Assembly: GCA_003695005.1 (NCBI GenBank)
Contig: RFJE01000288.1
Location: forward strand, 1 to 8,405
Length of the DNA stretch: 8,405 nucleotides
Source: Candidatus Hydrogenedentota bacterium
GTDB lineage: Bacteria; Spirochaetota; Leptospiria; Turneriellales; J094
Reading direction: 5' to 3'
Each line of letters begins with the position of its first letter. Within the stretch, counting starts at the first letter, position 1. This document shows, piece after piece, positions 1 to 5,797 of the stretch. The notes beneath the pieces are model-generated. The model did no database searches and was not told the origin of the DNA. It was given only the letters and a program-made list of their open reading frames with translations. Made by a program: the position numbers and the translations under genes.

Positions 1-1149
1 GTAATAATATTTCCCAATTTGTTTTTTAGGTCGCAGTAATAGAGATTTTACATACATTTTTGCTTTGTCTAATTCTCCCGCATAAAAATATGCAGTGGCC
101 GACGCCATTAAGTAAGCAGGATTTTCTAAAACTTTTTTGATCGGAAAATGGCTTAATTCTTCGGAAACTTTTTTAGCTTCTTGTTTCGAAAGGGTAGAGA
201 CATAAATCATAAGAGTATCAAAGTAAGTATTGAGTAAGGAAGGATCTTGTCGCAAATTTAAGCTTTGTCGAATTCGTTGTAATTTCCATTTTAAGTTAGA
301 ACTCATGCGGGATGCAAAATATAAAAGTTCTTTTTGCAATTGAAAATAGTAGTTGTCTTTGCGCAGGTGTTCCCAAAGTTTTTCATCTAAAAAATCAGGG
401 GTAAAGTCAGGATGATTATGTAGTGAGAAATATAGTTTTTTTTCAGCGGCATATTCTCGATAGGAAATGGCAGTTTGTAACATAGGTAAAATATCATAGC
501 TTCTGCACAAGGCTTCCGAAAGCTTTGCGTAAAATTGAAGCAATGTTCTTGCATCGGGTTTATAGCCTAGAGCTGTTTCCACTTGTTTTTGTCGAATGTC
601 CAATAAGTCTTCTCGAATGTCTTCGTAATTGTCTTTTTTAATGGCATATAAAAAAGGATTAAACTTACCTTCTTCCTGAAATTTTAAGTGACGTTTTTTT
701 AACCTTTCTTTTCTATAAAAGTCCACTCGAACAGATTTTTCTTGCATAGGGGGAATGCAAAAAAGTTCCATATCAGATAGTAAATAGTTTACTGCAATTA
801 AAGCTGGTTTCGTATAGACATCTTGCCAATTTTCTGTTAACGAAACTTGCTTTTTTTTCCAATGATCCCAATCAGCATCATAAGTATCTTCTGCTAAATC
901 GGCTAAATTTTCTAGAGCTTCTTCGAGCAGTTCTTTTGCTTCTTCCGGATTTTCGGTAAAACCATAAGGTGGTCTATCCCATGTAATAGGCAAACGATAA
1001 TTCATCCGATGATATGACGGCGCGAAAAGTTTATAAATAGAAAAACGAAATTTTAACACAATAGCAATCAGTAAAAGAGAGATAAAACCTAAAAAGGTAT
1101 AGCGCAAAATTTTATTTTTCCATAAATCTTGTATAAAAATAGGAATCAT
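1..1149 (-). CDS. Membrane-anchored TPR-like protein of unknown function (partial, C-terminus outside window)
   Basis: This frame is open for all 383 codons from the ATG at 1149 to the left edge, so the 3' end is missing. I do not recognise the family. After a short basic N-terminus there is one hydrophobic segment (about residues 16-33, YTFLGFISLLLIAIVLKF) that should anchor it in the inner membrane with the rest outside the cytoplasm. The remainder is helical, charged and rich in Leu, Lys and Glu. Residues about 344-376 (from NPAYLMASATAYFYAGELDK on) fit the tetratricopeptide pattern, with small residues and Tyr at the expected spacing, Gly-Glu-Leu at the turn and a closing Pro. Its ATG overlaps the TGA of the secretin gene as ATGA (1146-1149), the classic arrangement for translational coupling, so it is probably made with the secretin and may work with it. 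A weak GGGA lies about 5 nt upstream. That the gene is real is fairly sure; its function is not. Confidence 0.8.
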   Translation of the reverse strand, partial: MIPIFIQDLWKNKILRYTFLGFISLLLIAIVLKFRFSIYKLFAPSYHRMNYRLPITWDRPPYGFTENPEEAKELLEEALENLADLAEDTYDADWDHWKKKQVSLTENWQDVYTKPALIAVNYLLSDMELFCIPPMQEKSVRVDFYRKERLKKRHLKFQEEGKFNPFLYAIKKDNYEDIREDLLDIRQKQVETALGYKPDARTLLQFYAKLSEALCRSYDILPMLQTAISYREYAAEKKLYFSLHNHPDFTPDFLDEKLWEHLRKDNYYFQLQKELLYFASRMSSNLKWKLQRIRQSLNLRQDPSLLNTYFDTLMIYVSTLSKQEAKKVSEELSHFPIKKVLENPAYLMASATAYFYAGELDKAKMYVKSLLLRPKKQIGKYYY

Positions 1150-2582
1150 GATTTCCCGAGTTTTTCCGCCGCTTCGCGGTATTTTTTCGGAACGGTTTCG
1201 TAAGTGTCGGGATTTACTTTTTTCGGGCGAAAGAAAATAACTGTTTCTGTCCGTTTTTTCGACAGTTTCCGATAAGAAAACAAATACTTAATGAGCGGAA
1301 TATCTTTTAGCAGGGGAATTCCTTTGTCTTCGTAGCTGTCTTCTGTTTTAATAAGCCCACCTAAAATAATTAAATCATTATCTTCACTTAAGACTGTGGT
1401 TTGTACTGTGGTGGAAAGTTTTTCCGGGGCTTTCCCGGCGGAACCATTTTCCCCAAATTCAATAAATCCCGGCGAAGTGGATATTTCCACTTGTAACTTT
1501 AATTGAATTTTGCCTTTTGCAGAAATGGATGGAATCACTGTCAATTTGGTTCCCGTGTCTAAAAACTTAAAACTCGAGTTTTGCGTTCCCGTAAGTCCTT
1601 GTGTTACTGTTTCATTATAGGGAATTTGTCGTCCTACATGGATTTCGGCTTTTCGATTGGGTTGTGCTAAAATACGGGGATTCGAAATATTTTTAATTTT
1701 TTGGTCGCCAGCTACCATGTGAAGTAAAGCTTCTACAGTTCCGCCTTTTGGCAAATTATCCGACCGGATGATAGTTAACCCCGGGTTTGCCGGAGAGTTG
1801 GCATCATTGGCATCTCGTGGAATAAAAGTAGTTTTTACTTGCTGTATGATGTTTGGCACATCTAATACAGACCAGTCTAAACCAAATTCATGGCTAGAGT
1901 CTAAAGTAATTTCGTAAATGTAACATTCAATGAGTACCTGCCCGGGGGGGGATGTAAATGCTTTTACTACTTTTGAAATTTTTTCTAACCTTTCAGGAAC
2001 ATCAAACACCACAAGGCGATTATTTTTATTATCCACAAGAAGACGAGAAATTCCTTTTGTCATCATCGGTCGGATGGCATCGGCAACTTGAGCTGCTTTG
2101 CCTATATGAATAACAAATACCTTTTCCCGAATTAAGTGAGTAACAGCATAGTCTTCGTATTCGCCCCGTGTTACAATTCGTATTAAATTGGCATCCGGAT
2201 CTTCAATAAAGTATAGTTGGTTTACTTCTAAAATACTGCGCAAAGCATCTTTCGCCGGAACATCTTTTACATACGCGGTAAAAGATCCGTAAATTTTATC
2301 CGAGGCTAAAATATTTAAGCCCGTTTTTTCTTGAAAAAGACGAATAATATCTTGAATCCTTGCATTTTGGATGTTGAGTGAAATTTTCTTCCCACCTTTT
2401 AAAAGAACCGGTGGTTGTTGTTTTAAATACGGGAACTTACCTGTGGCAGAGGCTGCTTTTCCCCCTTTAACCGTTTTCCCCTTTTTAACTTGTGCATACG
2501 AAAAGATAAATGGAATAAAAAAGAATAGAAGCAGCCGTAAATAGCGAATTTTCATACGAAATCTTTTGAGCTTGTGAGCCAA
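1146..2582 (-). CDS. Secretin family outer-membrane channel (short PilQ/GspD-like)
   Basis: Secretins form large multimeric pores in the outer membrane for protein, pilus or phage export. The N-terminus has a signal peptide (RLLLFFFIPFIFSYA, cut near residue 30). A Lys/Gly-rich linker follows, then an STN/N0-like domain (about 67-138, with NARIQDIIRLFQEKTGLNIL), one NolW/N1-like domain (about 154-212, RLLVDNKNNRLVVFDVPERL) and the C-terminal secretin domain (about 280-455). The domain carries the family signature: GGLI at 408-411, then KGIPLLKDIPLIKYLF at 420-435. At 478 residues it is shorter than GspD or PilQ, with no N2/N3 or AMIN repeats visible. A charged helical tail (457-478) resembles a pilotin-binding S-domain. 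The start is uncertain: the TTG at 2582 follows AGGAG by only 1 nt, an in-frame TAG lies at 2598-2600, and the ATG at 2555 gives a more typical signal peptide but no well-placed ribosome site. Family call secure; substrate and system unknown. Confidence 0.92.
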   Translation of the reverse strand: MAHKLKRFRMKIRYLRLLLFFFIPFIFSYAQVKKGKTVKGGKAASATGKFPYLKQQPPVLLKGGKKISLNIQNARIQDIIRLFQEKTGLNILASDKIYGSFTAYVKDVPAKDALRSILEVNQLYFIEDPDANLIRIVTRGEYEDYAVTHLIREKVFVIHIGKAAQVADAIRPMMTKGISRLLVDNKNNRLVVFDVPERLEKISKVVKAFTSPPGQVLIECYIYEITLDSSHEFGLDWSVLDVPNIIQQVKTTFIPRDANDANSPANPGLTIIRSDNLPKGGTVEALLHMVAGDQKIKNISNPRILAQPNRKAEIHVGRQIPYNETVTQGLTGTQNSSFKFLDTGTKLTVIPSISAKGKIQLKLQVEISTSPGFIEFGENGSAGKAPEKLSTTVQTTVLSEDNDLIILGGLIKTEDSYEDKGIPLLKDIPLIKYLFSYRKLSKKRTETVIFFRPKKVNPDTYETVPKKYREAAEKLGKS

Positions 2583-2603
2583 TCTCCTGTTAGCACACTA
2601 GAA

Positions 2604-2681
2604 AGACTCTTCCAGCCCTCACCGTTTTCTGCGAAAAAGGTGAGGGAAAGAGTCTGTGCAATAGTGGACGCACAGACTCTT
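2604..2681. repeat. Compound inverted repeat with three interchangeable arms
   Basis: AGACTCTT (2604-2611), its complement AAGAGTCT (2648-2655) and a second AGACTCTT (2674-2681) lie within 78 bp. The middle arm can pair either leftwards, enclosing the 2616-2646 hairpin, or rightwards as a perfect 12-bp stem (AAGAGTCTGTGC 2648-2659 with GCACAGACTCTT 2670-2681, 10-nt loop). The two pairings exclude each other. The repeat sits in the 126-bp gap between the TatT-like and secretin genes and would be transcribed with them, so it could act in processing, attenuation or differential expression. No U-run follows, so plain intrinsic termination is not obvious. Confidence 0.85.
2616..2646. repeat. Long hairpin, 14-bp stem with 3-nt loop
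   Basis: CCCTCACCGTTTTC (2616-2629) pairs with GAAAAAGGTGAGGG (2633-2646) around a TGC loop, with one mismatch (2624/2638). In the minus-strand transcript it lies about 35 nt upstream of the secretin start region. Its base is GC-rich and its upper half is A/T. It could be a transcript-stabilising or attenuating hairpin; there is no terminal U-run in either direction. Confidence 0.8.
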
Positions 2682-2700
2682 GCGGGGACGCTCCCCGCAA
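2680..2700. repeat. GC-rich perfect hairpin just after the TatT-like gene
   Basis: TTGCGGGGA (2680-2688) and TCCCCGCAA (2692-2700) are perfect complements around a CGC loop. It begins 8 bp past the TAA of the TatT-like lipoprotein gene on the minus strand. Position and strength suit a transcription pause or 3'-end stabiliser, but it is not followed by a U-run, so termination is doubtful and readthrough into the secretin gene is likely. Confidence 0.75.
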
Positions 2701-2708
2701 AGGAAAGC

Positions 2709-3638
2709 TTATTCATCGGACAAAAATAATTCATCCTTTAACTTTAAAAGCCGTTCAGCTTTTCTTTTCGCTAATGTATTTGCCAGGATTTGTTCGGGTA
2801 GGATATCTGCCGGCGTTTCTATTACATAATTTAAGTTTTCTTCAAAACATTTTTGATTTTGGTACTGTACGCAGTATGTTTTTGCATAAAAATATGGAAT
2901 AATGAGAAACTTTTTCTTGGTAATTTCCAGTGCTTTTTTAAAAGCTTTTACGGATCTTTCAGGATCTCCATTTAGCATTTTCGTGCGAGATCCGTAATAT
3001 ACTCCTTCAAACATGTATGGACCTGCATAGTAAAAACTAGGATCCCATTCTTTTACTTTTGCCATCATCATTTCAATTTTAGAAAGCTGTGCTAAAGCTT
3101 CCATGTTTTCTCTATCTAAATTCGTAGCCGATCCCCAACTCATAGCATACCAAAAAACAGCCGCAATGTCGTCTTTGTCGAGTTTATCTAAACGAGCTTT
3201 TAAGTCTTTATCTTCTAATTCCGGGATTTTGTTAGGGTCATCAACATCTAAAAGATCGGCGAGTACAATTCCTGCATATTTGCGAGCTCGGTTGTAAAAG
3301 TTAATAGCTCTTTTGCGATGGTAATCGGCTTTATCTTCGTCGGTATATTCATATTGTTCAAACTTATCCTCTACAAATGCTAGGGCATAAGAAGAGTAGC
3401 CTTCTGCTAAAAACAAATTCAGCTGTGCATTTTCCGGATCATGAACCTGCAATCCTTCTAAAAGTTTTAAGTTCGATCCTAAAGCTACTTCGGCTAGATC
3501 TAAATCATTTTCCTGTTCAAAGACTTTTTTGCTTTCTTGCATGGTTCCGACCATTTGCCGGATGGCCATTTTTTTAATAGAACAGGCCGATGCCAAAAAG
3601 CCAACAAGAGCTAGCATTACCCAGATTTTTATCTTCAT
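2709..3638 (-). CDS. TatT-like (Tp0956-type) TPR lipoprotein
   Basis: The 309-residue product starts with a clear lipoprotein signal, MKIKIWVMLALVGFLASAC, with Cys19 as the lipidated residue. The mature part is almost entirely helical. The segment at 47-92 (LAEVALGSNLKLLEGL, then DPENAQLNLFLAEGYSSYA, then FVED) resembles the TRAP-transporter-associated T-component TatT of Treponema, a trimeric periplasmic TPR lipoprotein. A second repeat-like stretch is at about 222-262, with Cys256 and Cys264. A strong AAAGGAGA ribosome site (3643-3650) precedes the ATG by 4-5 nt, and the gene follows fnr by 12 bp, so the two are almost surely co-transcribed. No TRAP genes (dctP, dctQ, dctM) are visible. Since the next gene is a secretin, a pilotin-like role (compare PilF/PilW, TPR lipoproteins that assemble PilQ) is an attractive but unproven alternative. 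The TatT family assignment is from recall, not a search. Confidence 0.85.
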   Translation of the reverse strand: MKIKIWVMLALVGFLASACSIKKMAIRQMVGTMQESKKVFEQENDLDLAEVALGSNLKLLEGLQVHDPENAQLNLFLAEGYSSYALAFVEDKFEQYEYTDEDKADYHRKRAINFYNRARKYAGIVLADLLDVDDPNKIPELEDKDLKARLDKLDKDDIAAVFWYAMSWGSATNLDRENMEALAQLSKIEMMMAKVKEWDPSFYYAGPYMFEGVYYGSRTKMLNGDPERSVKAFKKALEITKKKFLIIPYFYAKTYCVQYQNQKCFEENLNYVIETPADILPEQILANTLAKRKAERLLKLKDELFLSDE

Positions 3639-3650
3639 AATATCTCCTTT

Positions 3651-4517
3651 TTAATATACTTCTGTTAAAATACGTGGCCGAAGTTTTTCTAAAAATTCTT
3701 CGCCACTATGCTTATGCCTTTCGGCTATTTGCCGAATTGCATTCTCCACTCCTTCTGTCATTCCTTTTAATCCACAAATATAAATAAGAGTGCGTTCGTC
3801 TTGTAAAAAATCCCATAAATGCTCTTCGTGTTCTAGCATACAATCACCAACATATTTTTTACGTCCGTCGGCTGTTTTTTGCTCTCGGCTTATGGCTGTT
3901 CTGTAGTGGAAGTTTTTATTTTCATATGACATAAATTCAGAGTGATACAATAGCTCGGAAGAATAGCGCACTCCTTTAAATAAAAATACAGGTTCTGAAA
4001 AACTAGAGTGATACTTCAGCAGCCGGCGTATCATTCCGCGAAAAGGGGCAATTCCTGTACCTGTGGCAACAAAAATATAAGGGCGCTCTAAATCTTCGTC
4101 TGCCGGCAGGACAAAATGCTTACCATGCGGACCTGTAATTTTTACGGTTTCTCCTACTTGCAAGTCGCACAAATAATTGGAACAAACTCCTTTTTTGAGT
4201 TCCCCTGTTTCGGGATCGGTATAAACCACTCTTTTTACACATAAATCAAATGTTGGATGATGGTGCAAGTCGCTGCCTTCGGATGCAATGGAATACAGAC
4301 GCGGATTATGGGGCTTGCCTTTTTCATTGAGTCCGGGTGCTAATACACCGGCACTTTGGCCTTCTCGGTATTCATAAGGATGAGCTTCTAAAACAATATG
4401 GTGAACATCAGAATCCGGATTTTCATTGAGCTTATAATTTTCTAAAACTTTTGCTTCTAAGGGTGTACTTTTCTTATATTGCACAGGTGGCACCTGCGGG
4501 AGTACAAAGGAAGCCAT
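3651..4517 (-). CDS. fnr: Ferredoxin--NADP+ reductase, plastid type
   Basis: This FAD enzyme moves electrons between NADP(H) and ferredoxin or flavodoxin in the cytoplasm. At 288 residues it has the usual length. The FAD-binding domain shows RLYS (73-76) and GVCSNYLCDL (110-119). The NADP domain shows GTGIAPFR (153-160), the LFKGVRYSSELLY stretch (179-191) and CGLKGM (248-253). The chain ends in Tyr288 (RILTEVY), the C-terminal aromatic that stacks on the flavin in plastid-type FNRs. Leptospira is known to carry such an FNR. No ribosome site precedes the ATG at 4517; a weak promoter lies such that transcription could begin at or next to the ATG, giving a leaderless mRNA. Another ATG at 4524 is out of frame. 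The stop lies 12 bp before the TatT-like gene, which it probably leads in an operon. Confidence 0.95.
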   Translation of the reverse strand: MASFVLPQVPPVQYKKSTPLEAKVLENYKLNENPDSDVHHIVLEAHPYEYREGQSAGVLAPGLNEKGKPHNPRLYSIASEGSDLHHHPTFDLCVKRVVYTDPETGELKKGVCSNYLCDLQVGETVKITGPHGKHFVLPADEDLERPYIFVATGTGIAPFRGMIRRLLKYHSSFSEPVFLFKGVRYSSELLYHSEFMSYENKNFHYRTAISREQKTADGRKKYVGDCMLEHEEHLWDFLQDERTLIYICGLKGMTEGVENAIRQIAERHKHSGEEFLEKLRPRILTEVY

Positions 4518-4521
4518 AGGT

Positions 4522-4550
4522 CATATTTTCGGTTTGCCTTAAATGAGCAA
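4522..4550 (-). promoter_or_regulatory. Candidate fnr promoter, possibly leaderless
   Basis: On the minus strand TTGCTC (complement of 4545-4550) is followed after 17 bp by AATATG (complement of 4522-4527). The ATG of fnr begins 4 bp after that box, so initiation would fall on or beside the start codon, which fits the absence of a ribosome site. Both boxes match the consensus only partly. Confidence 0.35.
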
Positions 4551-4568
4551 CCAGGATTTCGGTTTTGC
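4527..4568. repeat. Direct repeat TTTCGGTTT(T)GC, 30-bp period, over the fnr promoter
   Basis: TTTCGGTTTGC (4527-4537) recurs as TTTCGGTTTTGC (4557-4568), with further looser similarity afterwards (GCCTTAAATGAGC against GCTTGAGGTAAGC). The 30-bp period is close to three helical turns. One copy overlaps the spacer of the candidate fnr promoter and the other lies just upstream of its -35 box, as an operator pair would. Operator function is inference. Confidence 0.45.
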
Positions 4569-4581
4569 TTGAGGTAAGCGC

Positions 4582-4616
4582 TCAGCGATTCTCGGCGAAC
4601 CGCCGAGAATCGCTGA
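4582..4616. repeat. Perfect 16-bp hairpin
   Basis: TCAGCGATTCTCGGCG (4582-4597) and CGCCGAGAATCGCTGA (4601-4616) are perfect complements with an AAC loop. The left arm can pair instead with CGCCGAGAATTGCTG (4677-4691) with one G-U pair. The following bases (ATTAACATTG) are not a U-run, so the hairpin alone is not a typical terminator. Confidence 0.85.
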
Positions 4617-4633
4617 ATTAACATTGAAAACAG

Positions 4634-4673
4634 GGAAAAAAGGCCTGCTCGTGCTCAAACAGTCCTTTTTTCC
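4634..4673. terminator. Bidirectional terminator-like hairpin
   Basis: GGAAAAAAGGCCTG (4634-4647) pairs with CAGTCCTTTTTTCC (4660-4673) with one mismatch, loop of 12 nt. The stem ends in A6/T6, so either strand would give a hairpin with a U-rich 3' side. It lies between divergent genes, not after one, so it would stop transcripts that begin inside this gap (a small RNA or leader) or block readthrough. The U-run is inside the stem and not after it, which makes termination less certain. Confidence 0.5.
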
Positions 4674-4682
4674 TTTCGCCGA

Positions 4683-4710
4683 GAATTGCTGCGCTTTACG
4701 GAATTGCTGC
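4683..4710. repeat. Short direct repeat GAATTGCTGC
   Basis: GAATTGCTGC occurs at 4683-4692 and again at 4701-4710, an 18-bp period. The first copy is part of the right arm of the inverted-repeat element; the second lies 14 bp upstream of the gatC -35 box. It may be a partial duplication of the element's edge or a binding site. Confidence 0.5.
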
Positions 4711-4723
4711 AGCCAAGCTTCTC

Positions 4724-4752
4724 TTGACAGGGTGTGTAAGGATGCGACTTAT
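4724..4752 (+). promoter_or_regulatory. Candidate gatC promoter, possibly leaderless
   Basis: A perfect -35 box TTGACA (4724-4729) is followed after 17 bp by ACTTAT (4747-4752), a weak -10, with TATTCT at a 20-bp spacing as the alternative. The gatC ATG starts 6 bp after the first -10, where transcription should begin. No ribosome site lies at proper distance (AAGG at 4738-4741 is 16 nt away), which agrees with a leaderless message. Confidence 0.45.
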
Positions 4753-4757
4753 TCTGT

Positions 4758-5057
4758 ATGGAAAAAGTAAGTTCCGAAGAAGTCCTAAAAATTGCGAAAT
4801 TAGCAAGGTTAAAGCCTGAGGGGGACGAGCTAGAAAGCCTAACAAAAGATTTTAATGACATATTAGAATTTGTTAGCCAAATCCAGGAAGTGGACACATC
4901 GAGTGTTGATGAAGGCACGTTTCATAAAGAAGTTTTTAATATCTCTCGCCCCGATGTCCCACAAGACTCGTTACCATTAGAAGCGATTCGTCAAAGTGCA
5001 CCTCATTTTGAAGCGGGTTTTTTTGTTGTGCCTCGTGTCATTGAAGATGATGGTTAA
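4758..5057 (+). CDS. gatC: Glutamyl-/aspartyl-tRNA amidotransferase subunit C
   Basis: GatC is the small scaffold subunit of GatCAB, which converts Glu-tRNA(Gln) and Asp-tRNA(Asn) to the amidated forms in organisms lacking GlnRS or AsnRS; it wraps around and stabilises GatA. The 99-residue length is usual. The family landmarks are all present: KIAKLARL near residue 11, a helix with FNDILEFVSQIQEVDTSSV (32-50), then SRPDV (63-67), a SAP motif (80-82) and the VVPRVIED tail. The start is fixed by an in-frame TAA at 4737-4739, with no other start codon between it and the ATG. gatA and gatB are not next to it, so the subunits would be encoded apart. Its TAA overlaps the methyltransferase ATG by 1 bp (TAATG), which suggests coupled translation. 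Confidence 0.95.
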   Translation: MEKVSSEEVLKIAKLARLKPEGDELESLTKDFNDILEFVSQIQEVDTSSVDEGTFHKEVFNISRPDVPQDSLPLEAIRQSAPHFEAGFFVVPRVIEDDG

Positions 5058-5695
5058 TGCTATCCCCTGTTTTTGAAAATGCAAAGTATCAGGCTTTTTT
5101 AAATTCCAATGAGAGAGAGAATACTGTTGATAGTAGTATTTATGTAGAATTTTTTGCCAATCGAACTCCAAGCAATATTTTAGAGATTGGCTGTGGTTTA
5201 GGGTATGTAACGCTATATCTTGCGCAAAGGTTAGAAGGGGAAGCATTACACTTTTATCCCACGGATTGTCAGGAAGACTTGTTAGATGAATTATGGAAAT
5301 CCATTGCAGACAGGAACTTAAAAAACATTACACCTTTTTATTCGCCGGATGAATCTCATTTTCGTTTTGATGGTTGGCTGCCTCCCTTTTCCGATGTTAT
5401 TTTTTCTTTTAGCTTAATTGCATTAGAAGATCCTGTTTTAGCGGTTCGTACAATTTTACCTTATTTAGAAAAAAATGCCGCGATACATATTATAGATTGG
5501 GATAAAGATCAGGCAAGTTTACGAAAAGATGATGAACCACCCAACCGGTATTTGCGTCCTGCGGAAATGTTAAATCCAGCCAAAGTAAAATACTTCTTAG
5601 ATACAGCCGGGTATCAATTAGAGAAAGAGTACCAAGTAAAAGGGCCTGCCTTTGCCATGACGTATGTGCCTCCAAAGAGCGAAACTCATGAATAA
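5057..5695 (+). CDS. Class I SAM-dependent methyltransferase
   Basis: The 212-residue protein has the Rossmann-type S-adenosylmethionine fold. Motif I is ILEIGCGLGY (41-50), the acidic residue ending strand 2 is Asp70 (YPTDC), and motif IV-like DVIFSFSL is at 113-120. A strand with HIIDWDKDQ (144-152) and a C-terminal PAEMLNPAKVKYFLDTAGY segment (168-186) fit small-molecule or protein methyltransferases of the Methyltransf_11/25 type. The substrate cannot be read from the sequence; no TRM- or Rsm-specific motif is seen. The start overlaps the gatC stop by one base, so it is co-expressed with gatC. There is no separate strong ribosome site, supporting coupling by reinitiation. The end overlaps a 26-codon frame by 8 bp. 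Confidence 0.88.
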   Translation: MLSPVFENAKYQAFLNSNERENTVDSSIYVEFFANRTPSNILEIGCGLGYVTLYLAQRLEGEALHFYPTDCQEDLLDELWKSIADRNLKNITPFYSPDESHFRFDGWLPPFSDVIFSFSLIALEDPVLAVRTILPYLEKNAAIHIIDWDKDQASLRKDDEPPNRYLRPAEMLNPAKVKYFLDTAGYQLEKEYQVKGPAFAMTYVPPKSETHE

Positions 5696-5768
5696 TTGGC
5701 AATTTACCAGCGAGCGAAACTTTGCCTTGATTCCCCAGCATGTTTACCTTTTCTCCAAATTCTCTTAA
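5688..5768 (+). CDS. Possible 26-residue ORF or gene remnant overlapping the methyltransferase end
   Basis: An ATG at 5688, within the last codons of the methyltransferase gene, opens a frame that ends with TAA at 5766-5768. The product would begin MNNWQFTSERNFALIPQHVY. The 8-bp stop/start overlap (ATGAATAA) is a common coupling arrangement in operons, which suggests that this was, or is, the start of a third gene after gatC and the methyltransferase. There is no signal peptide or membrane segment. It may be a truncated relic, a short peptide gene or chance. I do not recognise it. Confidence 0.3.
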   Translation: MNNWQFTSERNFALIPQHVYLFSKFS

Positions 5769-5797
5769 CTCCCCGTGTCTAATTTAGCTACAAAAAA

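Larger units (their letters stand above)
4574..4699. repeat. Inverted-repeat-bounded intergenic element (~126 bp)
   Basis: The left end GTAAGCGC plus TCAGCGATTCTCGGCG (4574-4597) and the right end CGCCGAGAATTGCTGCGC plus TTTAC (4677-4699) are imperfect inverted copies over about 23 nt, differing by one substitution and small indels. Inside lies an extra arm (4601-4616) that forms a perfect hairpin with the left end, and an A/U-tract hairpin (4634-4673). The design fits a MITE-like element, a small structured RNA or a compound regulatory leader. There is no reading frame of note inside and no clear target-site duplication. Confidence 0.55.

Noticed and set aside
2604..2700. CRISPR array or tandem repeat
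   Set aside because: The repeats are few, inverted and unequal in spacing; there is no regular repeat-spacer unit and no cas gene.
2680..2700. Intrinsic terminator after the TatT-like gene
   Set aside because: The stem is strong, but on the minus strand it is followed by GAGTCTGTGCG, not a U-run, so I kept it as a hairpin only.
2552..2734. Minus-strand frame of 60 codons across the gap between the TatT-like and secretin genes
   Set aside because: It overlaps the ends of both genes in another frame, and its sequence is explained by the hairpin arms; it has no ribosome site or protein-like pattern.
3103..3577. Plus-strand frames opposite the TatT-like gene (3103-3297 and 3377-3577)
   Set aside because: They lie wholly antisense to a well-supported lipoprotein gene and show no recognisable domain.
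4742..4816. Upstream leader peptide starting at ATG 4742 (MRLILYGKSK...)
   Set aside because: It is out of frame with gatC, overlaps its start by many codons, and has AAGG directly against its ATG; the candidate promoter would not transcribe it.
4655..5246. Minus-strand frames opposite gatC and the methyltransferase (4655-4918, 4977-5246)
   Set aside because: They are antisense shadows of genes with clear family motifs; no signal or start site supports them.
5490..5741. Minus-strand frame opposite the methyltransferase end
   Set aside because: Antisense to conserved coding sequence, with no family resemblance.
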